Of a stretch of 64,000 nucleotides of DNA, positions 17,613-26,905 are shown in pieces (the stretch's first letter is position 1; every line of letters starts with the position of its first letter). The position numbers were made by a program, and so were the translations under genes. The stretch spans positions 1,984,001 to 2,048,000 of the forward strand of contig CAXXYD010000004.1 in NCBI GenBank assembly GCA_963675565.2, written 5' to 3'. Under the pieces are notes generated by a model. That model was not told where the DNA came from, ran no database searches, and saw nothing but the letters and a program-made list of their open reading frames with translations. The stretch comes from JARRKU01 sp963675565. Lineage in GTDB: Bacteria > Desulfobacterota > Desulfobacteria > Desulfobacterales > Desulfosarcinaceae.

Positions 17613-18551
17613 CTATGCCTCTGCTTGAACAAATTTTTCCAGTGTTGTCATGTCGTAAACGTTATAAGTACGCGAAGGGGCCGCTTTGGGAAGAATTTTT
17701 TTCAGCAGCCCCGCAAGTACCCGTCCAGGGCCAATTTCCACAAAAACGTCCACCCCCCGAGCCATCAGGGCCACAATGGTATCATACCAACGCACAGGAC
17801 TGCATAATTGACGCGCCATCAGGGCGCGAATCACTTTCGGGTCGGATTCCACGGATGCCGTCACATTATGAATCAAATCGCAGATCGGCGAACGAAAGGG
17901 AACACCCTCCAGAAAGGCTGCAAATTCACTCTCCGCGCCCTGGATCAAAGGACTGTGCCAGGCGCCGCTGACTTTCAGGGGGATCGCCCGGGCACCCATA
18001 TCGGAAGCCCGCCGGCCCGCCTCGGCCACGGCGTCAGGAGATCCGGTAATAACGATCTGTTCGGCACTGTTATGATTGGCAACAGCAACAATACCCGATT
18101 TGGCGACTGCCTCCACCAGGCCTTGAACCTGTCCGATGTCCAGCCCGACAATAGCGCTCATGGCACCCTTGTTGCGGCAGGACTCACGGTGCATCAACTC
18201 TCCACGTTTGAACACCAATTTGAGACAATCTTTAGCGGTGACAACGCCGGCGGCGCACAAGGCGCTGTATTCACCCAGGCTGTGGCCGGCGCAAACCGTC
18301 GGAGAAATACCGGCGTCCTGCACCGCAGCTAAAAGGGCGAGGTTGACCGCAGTAACGGCTGGCTGAAGATTCACCGTCTCGGTCAGCGCCTCCATGGGGC
18401 CCTCAAAACACAATTGCGTAATAGGCAGTCCGGATACCTGATCCGCCGCCTGGAAAATATCCCTGGCTTGATCGAACCGCCGGGCAAGATCCTGCCCCAT
18501 GCCAACTTTCTGGGACCCTTGGCCTGGAAATAAAAATGCTATTTTTTTCAA
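17613..18551 (-). CDS. fabD: malonyl-CoA:ACP transacylase
   Basis: A 312-residue FabD that loads malonyl groups on acyl carrier protein for fatty acid synthesis. The oxyanion motif FLFPGQGSQ is near the start, the catalytic Ser in GHSLGEYSA near 90 and the catalytic His in GAWHSPL near 200. The likely start is TTG 18551, which lies 7 nt after AAGGAG; an ATG at 18566 sits before that SD and would add 5 residues. Other fab genes are not in the window. Confidence 0.93.
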   Translation of the reverse strand: MKKIAFLFPGQGSQKVGMGQDLARRFDQARDIFQAADQVSGLPITQLCFEGPMEALTETVNLQPAVTAVNLALLAAVQDAGISPTVCAGHSLGEYSALCAAGVVTAKDCLKLVFKRGELMHRESCRNKGAMSAIVGLDIGQVQGLVEAVAKSGIVAVANHNSAEQIVITGSPDAVAEAGRRASDMGARAIPLKVSGAWHSPLIQGAESEFAAFLEGVPFRSPICDLIHNVTASVESDPKVIRALMARQLCSPVRWYDTIVALMARGVDVFVEIGPGRVLAGLLKKILPKAAPSRTYNVYDMTTLEKFVQAEA

Positions 18552-18616
18552 TATGTTCTCCTTCAACCTGATCGCTTTTGGAGGCTGGCGCGAGCCTGGT
18601 CCATGGAAACGGCAGC

Positions 18617-19885
18617 CTACTCATCCAATCCGAACAGCTTGCGCGTCAAATCCAAAGATTCGGACCGGTCCCCCTGGCAGCCGTTGCTTTTTAAAAACCG
18701 GGTGGGATCATGCAGGATTTTGTTGACCAGGGCACTGGTCATTCGTTCGATGGCCTGCCGGTCCGACTCGGACAGGTGCCCCAGCTGCTGAATCGTTTTT
18801 TGGACCTCGTCTCTGGCCATGGCGCCGACCTTGCCGCGCAATGCCTTAATGGTGGGGACCACACCCAGGTTCTGATACCATTGCCGGAAATGGATCACGG
18901 CCTCGTCGATAATCCGTTCGGCTTTTACGGCTTCACGGTTGCGATCCTCCATGTTCTCATCGATGACCCCTTTGAGATCATCGATGTCGTATACATACAC
19001 ATTGTTGAGCGAATTGATGTCCGGGTCGATATCCCTGGGCACGGCGATATCGATGAAAAAAATAGGCCGGTTTCGCCGCTCCCGCATCACCGCCTTGACA
19101 TGGGGCTTGCGCACCACGAAATCCCTGGCACCGGTGCTGCTGATGACTATGTCGACCTTTCCCAAATAGTCCGGCACTTCTTCAAACCGGATGGGCATGC
19201 CGTTATAATGATCGGCAAGAGCCACCCCGCGCTCGAATGTCCTGTTGGCCACGTGAATTTTCCCGCTGCGGTTGCGCATCAAATGCTCCACAGCCAATTC
19301 GGCCATTTCGCCGGCACCGATGAGCAATACCTTCTTTCCGGACAGATCGCCGAATATCTTTCGCCCCAGTTCTATAGCGGCATAGCTGATGGAGACGGCA
19401 TGATCGCCGATACCGGTGTCCGAACGGATGCGTTTGGCCACAAAAAATGTGCGGTGCAGCAACCGGTTGAGCACCACCCCCGATGTTTTCTCCTCTGTGG
19501 CCGCACGATATGCCGATTTGATCTGCCCCAGTATCTGCGGTTCCCCCACCACTAAAGAATCCAGGCTGGCGGCAACCCTGAACACGTGGCGTACGGCGTC
19601 ATCGCCCCGGTAAAGATAGAGGGCGTCTTCAAAATCAGTCAGGGAAATTTGCTTGAAATTTGCCAGGAACACCTTTGCCTCGGCAATGGCCGTTTCATTC
19701 TCTTTTGCTGCCATCAACAGCTCCACCCGGTTGCACGTGGAAAAGAGCATCGCCTCGTCAACGATCTTGCGCGCACGAAGCTCGACCAGTGCCGACCGGG
19801 CCTCCTGGTCACTGAACGCCAGGCATTCGCGGACGCTTACCGAAGCCGATTTGTGATTCAGCCCAATGAGAATAATGTCTTGCAT
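18617..19885 (-). CDS. hemA: glutamyl-tRNA reductase
   Basis: A 422-residue GluTR, the first committed step of C5-pathway tetrapyrrole synthesis. Hallmarks are GLNHKSASVSVREC near 8, the catalytic Cys in STCNRVEL near 50, GEPQILGQIKSAY near 113 and NADPH-binding GAGEMAELA near 190. The C-terminal dimerisation helix follows. It heads a minus-strand group in reverse genomic order sirC, ccsA, hemA. That gene set is common in Desulfobacterota for heme, siroheme and cytochrome c. Confidence 0.95.
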   Translation of the reverse strand: MQDIILIGLNHKSASVSVRECLAFSDQEARSALVELRARKIVDEAMLFSTCNRVELLMAAKENETAIAEAKVFLANFKQISLTDFEDALYLYRGDDAVRHVFRVAASLDSLVVGEPQILGQIKSAYRAATEEKTSGVVLNRLLHRTFFVAKRIRSDTGIGDHAVSISYAAIELGRKIFGDLSGKKVLLIGAGEMAELAVEHLMRNRSGKIHVANRTFERGVALADHYNGMPIRFEEVPDYLGKVDIVISSTGARDFVVRKPHVKAVMRERRNRPIFFIDIAVPRDIDPDINSLNNVYVYDIDDLKGVIDENMEDRNREAVKAERIIDEAVIHFRQWYQNLGVVPTIKALRGKVGAMARDEVQKTIQQLGHLSESDRQAIERMTSALVNKILHDPTRFLKSNGCQGDRSESLDLTRKLFGLDE

Positions 19886-19900
19886 ATTGGTTGCTCAATC

Positions 19901-20722
19901 CTACCAGCGGGTAAATTGGCCATGATGCCCCTTCAGAAGGAAATTGACCCCGAAGAAAGTAAACAGCAGCACGCCGAAACCCGCAATGGCCATTATGGCC
20001 GCGCGCCGGCCGCGCCAGCCCACGGTGAGCCGCTCATGCAGCAGGGCGGCATAAAAGATCCAGGTAATGGCTGACCAGACCTCCTTGGGGTCCCAGCTCC
20101 ACATCCGGCCCCAGACATTTTTGGCGTAAACCATGCCGGTAATCAGCCCGATGGTCAGCAGGGTAAACCCGACCACCACGCAGGCATATCCTGTATTGTC
20201 GAGAAGCTCCAGCGATGGCAGGCGTTTGAAGAAAAAACCCGGTGTTTTGCGCTTGATGCTGCGTTCCTGGAGCAGGTAAAGCACCCCTACGCCGCATGCC
20301 AGGGCGAAAGCGGCGTCCCCGACAAAGATGGTGATAATATGAACGACCAGCCAGAAGCCTTTGAGCAGGTTCTGGGGCTGAATCAGCTCCCGGGGGAACT
20401 GCACCGCCACCAGCAAAAGAAACATGGCCAGCGGGGCCACGTAAAGGCCCAGCACTTTGACCGGCAGCCGGATATGCAGGCCAAGGAAGGTGCCCACCAG
20501 GGTCCAGGCCACCAGCGAGAGCGTTTCGTTCAGATTGTTGACGGGCATGTGACCGCTGACGACGAACATCCAGGCAATGACCACCGTTTGGCAGACAAAA
20601 CCGGCCAGCAGCAGACCAAGAGCGATTTTCTGAAGAAGGCTGCGTTGAATGAACAGGTAGGCAAAATACCCGGCCGAACTGAACATATAGCAAGGGATGG
20701 CCAGAACAAAAAGCATCTGCAT
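19901..20722 (-). CDS. ccsA: CcsA/ResC-type cytochrome c assembly membrane protein
   Basis: A 273-residue integral membrane protein of the CcmC/CcsA family with about eight hydrophobic segments. The tryptophan-rich heme-handling signature is present as WGRMWSWDPKEVWS near 215, and conserved His residues flank it. It lies 15 bp upstream of hemA in the direction of transcription. It handles heme for system II cytochrome c maturation, which suits the multi-cytochrome physiology of sulfate reducers. The hemX-like variant next to hemA is an alternative name. Confidence 0.88.
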   Translation of the reverse strand: MQMLFVLAIPCYMFSSAGYFAYLFIQRSLLQKIALGLLLAGFVCQTVVIAWMFVVSGHMPVNNLNETLSLVAWTLVGTFLGLHIRLPVKVLGLYVAPLAMFLLLVAVQFPRELIQPQNLLKGFWLVVHIITIFVGDAAFALACGVGVLYLLQERSIKRKTPGFFFKRLPSLELLDNTGYACVVVGFTLLTIGLITGMVYAKNVWGRMWSWDPKEVWSAITWIFYAALLHERLTVGWRGRRAAIMAIAGFGVLLFTFFGVNFLLKGHHGQFTRW

Positions 20723-20732
20723 AGGGTCTTCC

Positions 20733-21395
20733 TTACCTTGTTTTCATCAGGTCTTCGTAGCCGTAATCCGGCCCCAGAACCTGCTTCAGCAGGGTATTGA
20801 TACCCCTGCGGTCAGCTTGCCGGATCATTTCCGGCAAATCGCTGCCGATCAACCGGTCAAACAGGCGTTTATGGTCCTGGGGCGCATGTTCCTGCGCCAG
20901 CAGCTTTTCCCGAATGGCCCCCATCAAGTCTAAAAATTGGCCATACTCGGGCCCGAACATGGCTTCCATTTGACGCCGCAGGTGTCTGGCAAATGCCGGG
21001 CTCTTGCCTGCCGTTGAAACGGCGATGCTTAGATCCCCCTGCCGGACCACAGCGGGAAGCACAAAGCTGCACAGTTCCGGCTGGTCGGCGATATTGCACA
21101 ATCGTCTGCGTTTTTCCGCTTCCCGGTGCAGCAGGCGATTCAGCGTCCTGTCGTCGGTAGCACCAAAAACCAGAAAGGCATCATTCAGATCCGTCTCAAG
21201 GAACGCGCGCTGTTTGAGCACGATCCTCCGCTGCTCGGCAAGTTCGTTGAGCTTGTCCGTAACTTGCGGGCTGACCACCGTAACCCGGGCACCGCATTCA
21301 AGCAGGGATTCAACCTTGCGGGTCCCTACCTTCCCGCCACCCACCACCAGGCAAGGCCGGTTGTGAATATCCAAAAATACAGGATAATAGCGCAT
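20733..21395 (-). CDS. sirC: precorrin-2 dehydrogenase / sirohydrochlorin ferrochelatase (CysG N-terminal type)
   Basis: A 220-residue homologue of the N-terminal half of CysG and of Met8p. The NAD-binding motif VVGGGKVGTRKVESLL is near 18, and AVSTAGKSPAFARHLR near 118 matches the catalytic/phosphoserine region. It oxidises precorrin-2 to sirohydrochlorin and may insert iron. In sulfate reducers sirohydrochlorin feeds siroheme for sulfite reductase and the alternative heme pathway. No methyltransferase domain is attached. It precedes ccsA and hemA in the same operon. Confidence 0.9.
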   Translation of the reverse strand: MRYYPVFLDIHNRPCLVVGGGKVGTRKVESLLECGARVTVVSPQVTDKLNELAEQRRIVLKQRAFLETDLNDAFLVFGATDDRTLNRLLHREAEKRRRLCNIADQPELCSFVLPAVVRQGDLSIAVSTAGKSPAFARHLRRQMEAMFGPEYGQFLDLMGAIREKLLAQEHAPQDHKRLFDRLIGSDLPEMIRQADRRGINTLLKQVLGPDYGYEDLMKTR

Positions 21396-21455
21396 TTGTC
21401 ATCCGTTATGTGTTTGGGAATCCGTTATCCCAATTATAGAAAGACTCTACCTCCA

Positions 21456-22229
21456 TTACCCAAACGCGAATGTCATCAAGTCCTCGGCGACCACAATCTC
21501 CCCCTTATATGCACTGCGGGCCTGTTTGACAATATCCACCTTATCACAGGGCGGATAAAGATGGGTCAGCACAAGCTTGCCAACCCTGGCCCGGCTGGCG
21601 ATTTCACCCGCAAGGGAGGGGGTCAGGTGCAGGGGCACCGGACATTGATCCGGCATGGCCGATTCGCAGATCAGCAGGTCCGCCTCCCTGGCCAAGTCGA
21701 CCAGGGAATCACACATGCCCGTATCGCCGGAATAGACAACGGATGTCCCGTTTTGCATCTCAATTCGGTACGCCAGGCTTTCAGGGCGATGATGGACGGA
21801 CTGAACAAAAAGACGAAAATCCGTAAAATAGGTGGGATTGGCAGACCCGGGGCCCAGTTCACGAAAGCGCAATTGCCCCGGCGGCAATACGATCCAGTCA
21901 CCGTAAGGCACTTGCAGCTTGGTGTAAAAATCGACCAGTCCGTTTCCGCCAACCACCTCAAGCGCCTTCTGCCGCCGGCTGCCGTCCGGATATTTTGTGG
22001 CAAAGATCAGAGGTACCAATTCAGCCGAATGATCGGGATGAAAATGGGTCAGGAAAATATGGGTCAGGTCAAAAATGGTTATCCCGCATTCCAACAGTCG
22101 ATGCAAGGTGCCCGGTCCGAGATCCAGGACGATTTTTGCCACACCGGTTTCAACCAGAACGGCACAGGAGCGGCGCCTGAGCTGCGGGACACAGGTACCG
22201 GATCCCAATATGGTGGCTTTGGCATGCAT
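21456..22229 (-). CDS. MBL-fold metallohydrolase, RNase Z-like
   Basis: A 257-residue metallo-beta-lactamase-fold protein. The zinc motif THFHPDHSAEL (HxHxDH) is near 60 and GDTGMCDS near 145 supplies the bridging Asp; ICESAMPD and LVLTHLYP follow. It resembles ribonuclease Z/ElaC but shows no clear exosite. Start ATG 22229 was chosen because the N-terminal beta strand (KATILGSGT) begins right after it; upstream extension would add 37 unconserved residues. Specific substrate unknown. Confidence 0.85.
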   Translation of the reverse strand: MHAKATILGSGTCVPQLRRRSCAVLVETGVAKIVLDLGPGTLHRLLECGITIFDLTHIFLTHFHPDHSAELVPLIFATKYPDGSRRQKALEVVGGNGLVDFYTKLQVPYGDWIVLPPGQLRFRELGPGSANPTYFTDFRLFVQSVHHRPESLAYRIEMQNGTSVVYSGDTGMCDSLVDLAREADLLICESAMPDQCPVPLHLTPSLAGEIASRARVGKLVLTHLYPPCDKVDIVKQARSAYKGEIVVAEDLMTFAFG

Positions 22230-22428
22230 AAAAGCCACTTCTACAAAGAGTTCTTTTAATTGACAACCTATTTTCAGTCTGACAGCTTGGTTTGAACAGG
22301 GCCATGATTCAACAAAATTCCCGTTTGACTGCGCCATCAATTTGGATTATAGGCCTCTCTTTGTCACAACCGACTATATAAAAACCGCGGCTGAATGTTA
22401 CGGCCTGAGGCAGGAAAGCGAAATACCC

Positions 22429-23733
22429 ATGCACGGTGCACTTCTCCCCATTATCGTATTCGTATTGGTTTACGTGGCCATTACGTTTGAATTGCTGAAC
22501 AAGGCCGTAGCCGCCATGCTTGGGGTCATGGTGTTGTTGACGCTGCATGTCATCACCGAACACACTGCCATCGAGCTCATCGATTTCGAAACCATCATGC
22601 TCTTGCTGGGCATGATGAGTATCGTCGCCATTTTGCGCAAATCCGGTTTTTTTACCATTATTTCCGTCAAGATTGCCGAACTGACCAAGGGCAGCCCGCT
22701 GAAAATTTTAATTCTCTTTTCAGTTGTCACGGCAGTGATGAGCGCGTTTCTGGATAATGTCACCACCGTGCTGATCATCATCCCCATTGTCATCGAACTG
22801 ACCGCCGGAATGGGGCTGGATCCAAAGATCTATGTTATCAGCCAGGCCGTGATTTCCAACATCGGCGGAACGGCCACACTTATCGGAGATCCACCCAACA
22901 TCATCATCGGGTCCAAGGTGGGATTGACCTTCAACCAGTTCATGTTCAACTTGACACCGCCGGTCATCATCTGTTTTTTGGTGGCCCTGGGATTTATATG
23001 GCTCACCAACCGTTCCAAGTTCAAGCCCATCAACACCGATTTGACCAAAATTTTTTCAGTTCAACTGCTCCTGGAAAAAATCCGCCACAACTACCTGGAT
23101 ATCCGAATTGACCGGATATTCCTGATCAAAAGCTTGGCATGTCTCTTTCTGACCATTCTCCTGTTTGTCACCCAGACCATTACCAAGCTCTCCCCGGGGG
23201 TGGTGGCCCTGCTCATGGCAATGGTTCTGTTTGCCATTTCAAAAGTCAATGTGGAAGAGATGCTCGAAGAAATCGAGTGGAGCACTCTGCTTTTTTTCGC
23301 AGGCCTCTTCATTCTGGTCGGCATCCTGGAGGAAAAAGGGGTTATCGAATGGATCGCCACCCATATTTTCATGCAGGTGGGGAACAACCCCTATGTCATG
23401 GTGCTGATGGTGTTGTGGGTATCGGGTATCGTTTCCGGTTTTCTGGACAACATTCCCTTCACGATCACCATGATCCCCATCGTCCGTCTGATGTTGGAGT
23501 CCACCCCCGTGCCCCACAATTTACTCTGGTGGGCCCTGGCCCTGGGAGCCTGTTTCGGAGGCAACCTGACCATGATCGGCGCCTCGGCCAATATTGTGTC
23601 CGTGGGTATGGCCAAGCGATTCAAACAGGATATCTCCTTTTTCCAGTTCATGCGGTTTAGCGCAGTGATCACCCTGCTGACCCTGCTGATGTCCTCGGCC
23701 TATCTCATGCTTTATCTATGGATCGTGCTATGA
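22429..23733 (+). CDS. ArsB/NhaD-type ion transporter (IT superfamily)
   Basis: A 434-residue membrane protein with roughly eleven to twelve hydrophobic segments. Family hallmarks are GDPPNIIIG near 158 in the first repeat and GASANIVSVGMAKR near 385 in the second, with DNVTTV and DNIPFT marking the two re-entrant hairpins. Homologues include NhaD Na+/H+ antiporters and ArsB. ATG 22429 follows AGGAAAG. The stop overlaps the next gene by 4 bp. The transported ion cannot be fixed from sequence; Na+/H+ exchange is most likely given Na+ pumping elsewhere in the window. Confidence 0.85.
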   Translation: MHGALLPIIVFVLVYVAITFELLNKAVAAMLGVMVLLTLHVITEHTAIELIDFETIMLLLGMMSIVAILRKSGFFTIISVKIAELTKGSPLKILILFSVVTAVMSAFLDNVTTVLIIIPIVIELTAGMGLDPKIYVISQAVISNIGGTATLIGDPPNIIIGSKVGLTFNQFMFNLTPPVIICFLVALGFIWLTNRSKFKPINTDLTKIFSVQLLLEKIRHNYLDIRIDRIFLIKSLACLFLTILLFVTQTITKLSPGVVALLMAMVLFAISKVNVEEMLEEIEWSTLLFFAGLFILVGILEEKGVIEWIATHIFMQVGNNPYVMVLMVLWVSGIVSGFLDNIPFTITMIPIVRLMLESTPVPHNLLWWALALGACFGGNLTMIGASANIVSVGMAKRFKQDISFFQFMRFSAVITLLTLLMSSAYLMLYLWIVL

Positions 23734-24638
23734 ATGAAAAAGACAAAGCCATTTTAAACCGCCTGATGCGAGAGCATGAAGGTATTTTCGGTGCATCCCG
23801 GGTCACCATGGTGGCCTTGCGCGCGTTTATCGAATCCCTGGAGGAGCTTGACTGTCCGGCGGAGCAACTGCGCAACCAGTGCATGGAACTCACCGGGGCC
23901 ATCAAGAATACCCACCCGAAGGTCATTCCCCTGATCCATCTCATCGAGGAATTCGAGTCCGAAATGGAGCCCTACTTCGGCGGCAACACCCAGGAGGTCA
24001 AAGAAAAAGCCCGTGAAATCCTGCAGGCCAAACATGACCGGCTGCAAGCCAAAAGCGGGAAAATCATTGAGCGGGGTCTAACCTGTGTCGACCCGGACGA
24101 TACCATTGTGGTGCACACCGTCAACATGAACGTCATCAGCATCCTTTCTCTGGCACACCAGGTGATGAACAAAGATATCAAGGTCATTCTGCTGCAGCAG
24201 AATCAAGCCATTACCTCACGTATCATCAATCAGCTCAGAATGTCCGATGTCCGTCATGAAACCGTTCCGGAATATGCCCTCAATCATTTCATCGGCCGTG
24301 CCAACAAAATGTTTTGCGCGGCACTGTCTATTACCGCGGACAGCCAGGTTGTCGCCCCGGTGGGCACCGCCAACATTACCAGTTTGTGCCATTTCCACAA
24401 GATACCGGTCTACTTGTTTGCCAACACCCTCAAATTCGCCCACGGGCAGGCCGCAGACCAGCGCATCCATCGCGAAACCATCACCCAGGCCACGGATGCC
24501 GACAGCTATGAACTGACCACCTATTCGCACGACAAAATGGACTTGGAACTGGTGGATTTTCTGGTCACCGAAGACGGCATCTTCCCCAAAGAAGAGATAC
24601 CCGGCTATATTGACGCACTGCACTCCAGAAAAGATTAG
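23730..24638 (+). CDS. eIF-2B/ribose-1,5-bisphosphate isomerase-like protein
   Basis: A protein of about 302 residues with an N-terminal helical half and a C-terminal Rossmann-like half characteristic of the IF-2B family. Signatures are TIVVHTVNMNVISIL near 125 and VAPVGTANITSLCHFH near 210, the latter matching the conserved nG...GT region. Bacterial and archaeal members are sugar-phosphate isomerases (MtnA, R15P isomerase). ATG 23730 overlaps the transporter stop by 4 bp, so the pair is translationally coupled, an unusual partnership. Function not assignable beyond the fold. Confidence 0.7.
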   Translation: MNEKDKAILNRLMREHEGIFGASRVTMVALRAFIESLEELDCPAEQLRNQCMELTGAIKNTHPKVIPLIHLIEEFESEMEPYFGGNTQEVKEKAREILQAKHDRLQAKSGKIIERGLTCVDPDDTIVVHTVNMNVISILSLAHQVMNKDIKVILLQQNQAITSRIINQLRMSDVRHETVPEYALNHFIGRANKMFCAALSITADSQVVAPVGTANITSLCHFHKIPVYLFANTLKFAHGQAADQRIHRETITQATDADSYELTTYSHDKMDLELVDFLVTEDGIFPKEEIPGYIDALHSRKD

Positions 24639-24851
24639 CCATCCGGCGCCGTCGTTCATCGATCAACTGTTTCATCAATATCGTCGACATGCCGTCAAGT
24701 TATCCCACAGACCAGAATGCAGCAATGGTTCCGCCGTTGCGGCACGGTAAAAAACGCCTGTTTGAGCCACGGAGAGCAGGTCACTTGTAATATTTATGAA
24801 ATCGTTGTATGTGGAGAAAGTTTCTCAAAAAGGGGTGTTTTTTTCACTGCC

Positions 24852-26714
24852 ATGACGCAACCCTACGACACCGCCAATTCCGAGCTGAATCATTTTCCGG
24901 CACAATCGGCCGCTGCACCAGACCACCACCTTGAAGAACTTCAGGACATCCAGCAATCCTTGCGCGACAGCCAGGAGCACTATCGTGCGGTATTCGAAAA
25001 TACCGGTACGGCGACCTTTGTCATGGCCCGGGACAAAACCATTACCTTGATCAATACGGGTTTTGAACGCCTGACCGGATTGTCCAAAGCGGAGGCGGAA
25101 GGCATACTGAAGCTTTCCGACCTGGTTTGCGAACCGGACAAACATCGCCTGAGCCGATACAAGGCCGACCGCCGGGGGGACAGCGCGGGCCCCACCGAAC
25201 TCGCTTTTGCGATCAAGGACCGCAACGGGGAAATAAAAAACGTATTGCTCAAGCTCGATATTATCGCCAGCACTGGTGAATGTATCGGCTCGATGATGGA
25301 TATTACCGATGTGGTTCGGGCCGAACTTCAGATCAAAGAACAAAAGGCCCAGCTGGCCGCCATTTTAGACGCTTTTGAGGGTGAAATTTATGTCAGCGAT
25401 GAAGCATACACGCTAACCTACGCCAATGAACACCTGGTGCAAAAGATCGGGGATAATGCTGTTGGAATGCATTGCTATCAGGCCATCCACGGCCGCAAAA
25501 CCCCGTGCCCGTTCTGCGTCATGGAGCAGGTTGGCGCCGGAAAAACGGTGCGGTTTGAGGTCAAAAACCCCAAGGACCAGCACTGGTATTACAGCATGAA
25601 TGCCCCCATCCGACACGTCAGCGGCGCCATTTCACTGCTGGCCATGATCACCAATATCAATGATCGCAAACTGGCTGAACAAGCCTTGCGGGAAAGCGAA
25701 ATCCACCTGCTGCATGAAAACATTTTCCTGCGGACTCAGATCAGGGAGCGTTCCAAGTTCGGCAATATCGTGGGCCAGAGCCAGGCCATGCAGGAAGTCT
25801 ACGAGCATATCCTCAATGCGGCGGCCTCAGATGCCACCGTGATCGTGTTCGGCGAACCCGGAACGGGAAAGGAATTGGTCTCGCAGGCCATTCACGACAT
25901 GAGTGAGCGGCGCAATAACCGGTTCGTTCCGGTGCACTGTGGCGCCATTCCGGAAAATTTGATTGAAAGCGAATTTTTCGGATACAAAAAGGGGGCTTTT
26001 TCAGGCGCGCTGACCGACCGGGTAGGGTATCTGGAATACGCGGACGGCGGTACGCTCTTTCTGGACGAAGTGGGTGAAATCAGCCCTCACATGCAGGTCA
26101 AGCTGCTGCGCGTCATCGAGGGAAACGGATTTACGCCGGTAGGCAGCAGTCAGGTGAAAACCTCTGAGGTCCGCATTATCGCGGCAACCAACCGCGACTT
26201 GAAAGTGCTTGTGAAAAATGGACTGATGCGAGAGGATTTTTTCTATCGCATCCATATCTTGCCGATTCACCTGCCGCCGCTGCGGGAAAGAAAAGGGGAT
26301 CTGCCCCTGCTGATCAATCATTTCATGAAACTGTATGCCGGAAAACGCAGTGTCCCCCGCTTGACGACCAAGCTGATGGAAAAGCTTTATCATTATGATT
26401 GGCCGGGAAATGTGCGCGAGCTTCAAAACGTCATCGTACGCTATTGCAACCAGAAAGAGATCGACCTTCCCAATGCCTCGGCCAAACCCGAAGCCCCCCC
26501 CGACCAGATGTCATATCCCGACACAGCCAATATATCACCCAAAAACCTCAATGCCATGCTCGCCCAGTATGAAAAACTGCTGATCCAAACCACCTTGAAC
26601 CAGTTTCAATGGCATCGACAAAAGGTGGCCGCAGCGCTGAGTGTCGATCGAAAAACCCTTTTTAACAAGATGAAGCGATACGGCCTGCTTAAGCCAAATG
26701 ATTTGGGGAAATAA
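24852..26714 (+). CDS. PAS-containing sigma-54-dependent transcriptional activator
   Basis: A protein of about 620 residues. Two PAS-like sensory regions cover about 35-155 and 175-295; the second has a Cys pair (CPFC near 218) and may bind a cofactor. The AAA+ domain has Walker A GEPGTGKE near 335, Walker B LFLDEVGE near 400 and Arg-finger region REDFFYRIHILP. The sigma-54 contact loop reads GAFSGA instead of GAFTGA. A Fis-type helix-turn-helix ends the protein (WHRQKVAAALSVDRKTLFNKM). Start uncertain: the frame extends to ATG 24717. Candidate binding sites lie immediately downstream. Confidence 0.88.
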   Translation: MTQPYDTANSELNHFPAQSAAAPDHHLEELQDIQQSLRDSQEHYRAVFENTGTATFVMARDKTITLINTGFERLTGLSKAEAEGILKLSDLVCEPDKHRLSRYKADRRGDSAGPTELAFAIKDRNGEIKNVLLKLDIIASTGECIGSMMDITDVVRAELQIKEQKAQLAAILDAFEGEIYVSDEAYTLTYANEHLVQKIGDNAVGMHCYQAIHGRKTPCPFCVMEQVGAGKTVRFEVKNPKDQHWYYSMNAPIRHVSGAISLLAMITNINDRKLAEQALRESEIHLLHENIFLRTQIRERSKFGNIVGQSQAMQEVYEHILNAAASDATVIVFGEPGTGKELVSQAIHDMSERRNNRFVPVHCGAIPENLIESEFFGYKKGAFSGALTDRVGYLEYADGGTLFLDEVGEISPHMQVKLLRVIEGNGFTPVGSSQVKTSEVRIIAATNRDLKVLVKNGLMREDFFYRIHILPIHLPPLRERKGDLPLLINHFMKLYAGKRSVPRLTTKLMEKLYHYDWPGNVRELQNVIVRYCNQKEIDLPNASAKPEAPPDQMSYPDTANISPKNLNAMLAQYEKLLIQTTLNQFQWHRQKVAAALSVDRKTLFNKMKRYGLLKPNDLGK

Positions 26715-26717
26715 AAC

Positions 26718-26731
26718 CCCATATTAGGCAA
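26718..26731 (+). promoter_or_regulatory. candidate enhancer (UAS) site 1
   Basis: CCCATATTAGGCAA, 3 bp after the activator stop, matches the copy at 26787 at 13 of 14 positions; both are followed by an A/T stretch and CCC. It sits about 170 bp upstream of the sigma-54-type promoter, a usual enhancer distance. Confidence 0.5.
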
Positions 26732-26786
26732 TTTTTTCCCCGTCATACAAATCAATTGTAAATACAGCTGGATGGATCTGTAAATG

Positions 26787-26800
26787 CCCATATTGGGCAA
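26787..26800 (+). promoter_or_regulatory. candidate enhancer (UAS) site 2
   Basis: CCCATATTGGGCAA, a near dyad (CCCA...GGG), starts 69 bp after the first copy and about 103 bp upstream of the sigma-54-type promoter. The tandem arrangement next to a Fis-HTH activator gene suggests that this activator binds here. Confidence 0.5.
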
Positions 26801-26889
26801 AAACTTACCCATTTCTTCCTGCTTTCCAAAAAGGCCGGTTAATTCTGAATATTATTATATTTCAAAAGGTTATATTGTAGTTGGATAAG

Positions 26890-26905
26890 CGGCATACAGA
26901 TTGCA
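26890..26905 (+). promoter_or_regulatory. sigma-54-type (-24/-12) promoter
   Basis: CGGCATACAGATTGCA has GG and GC separated by exactly 10 bp and matches TGGCAYRNNNNTTGCW at all fixed positions except the first T. It points towards the hydrogenase maturation protease gene. Confidence 0.65.

Noticed and set aside
24700..24715. TTATCCCACA as a DnaA box
   Set aside because: It departs from TTATCCACA by an inserted C and no cluster of boxes is present. The origin is probably nearby but not shown here.
24726..24740. GG-N10-GC element TGGTTCCGCCGTTGC upstream of the PAS activator
   Set aside because: It keeps the -24/-12 spacing but mismatches at several other positions, and a start there would precede an uncertain gene start. 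Possible autoregulation, not strong enough to annotate.
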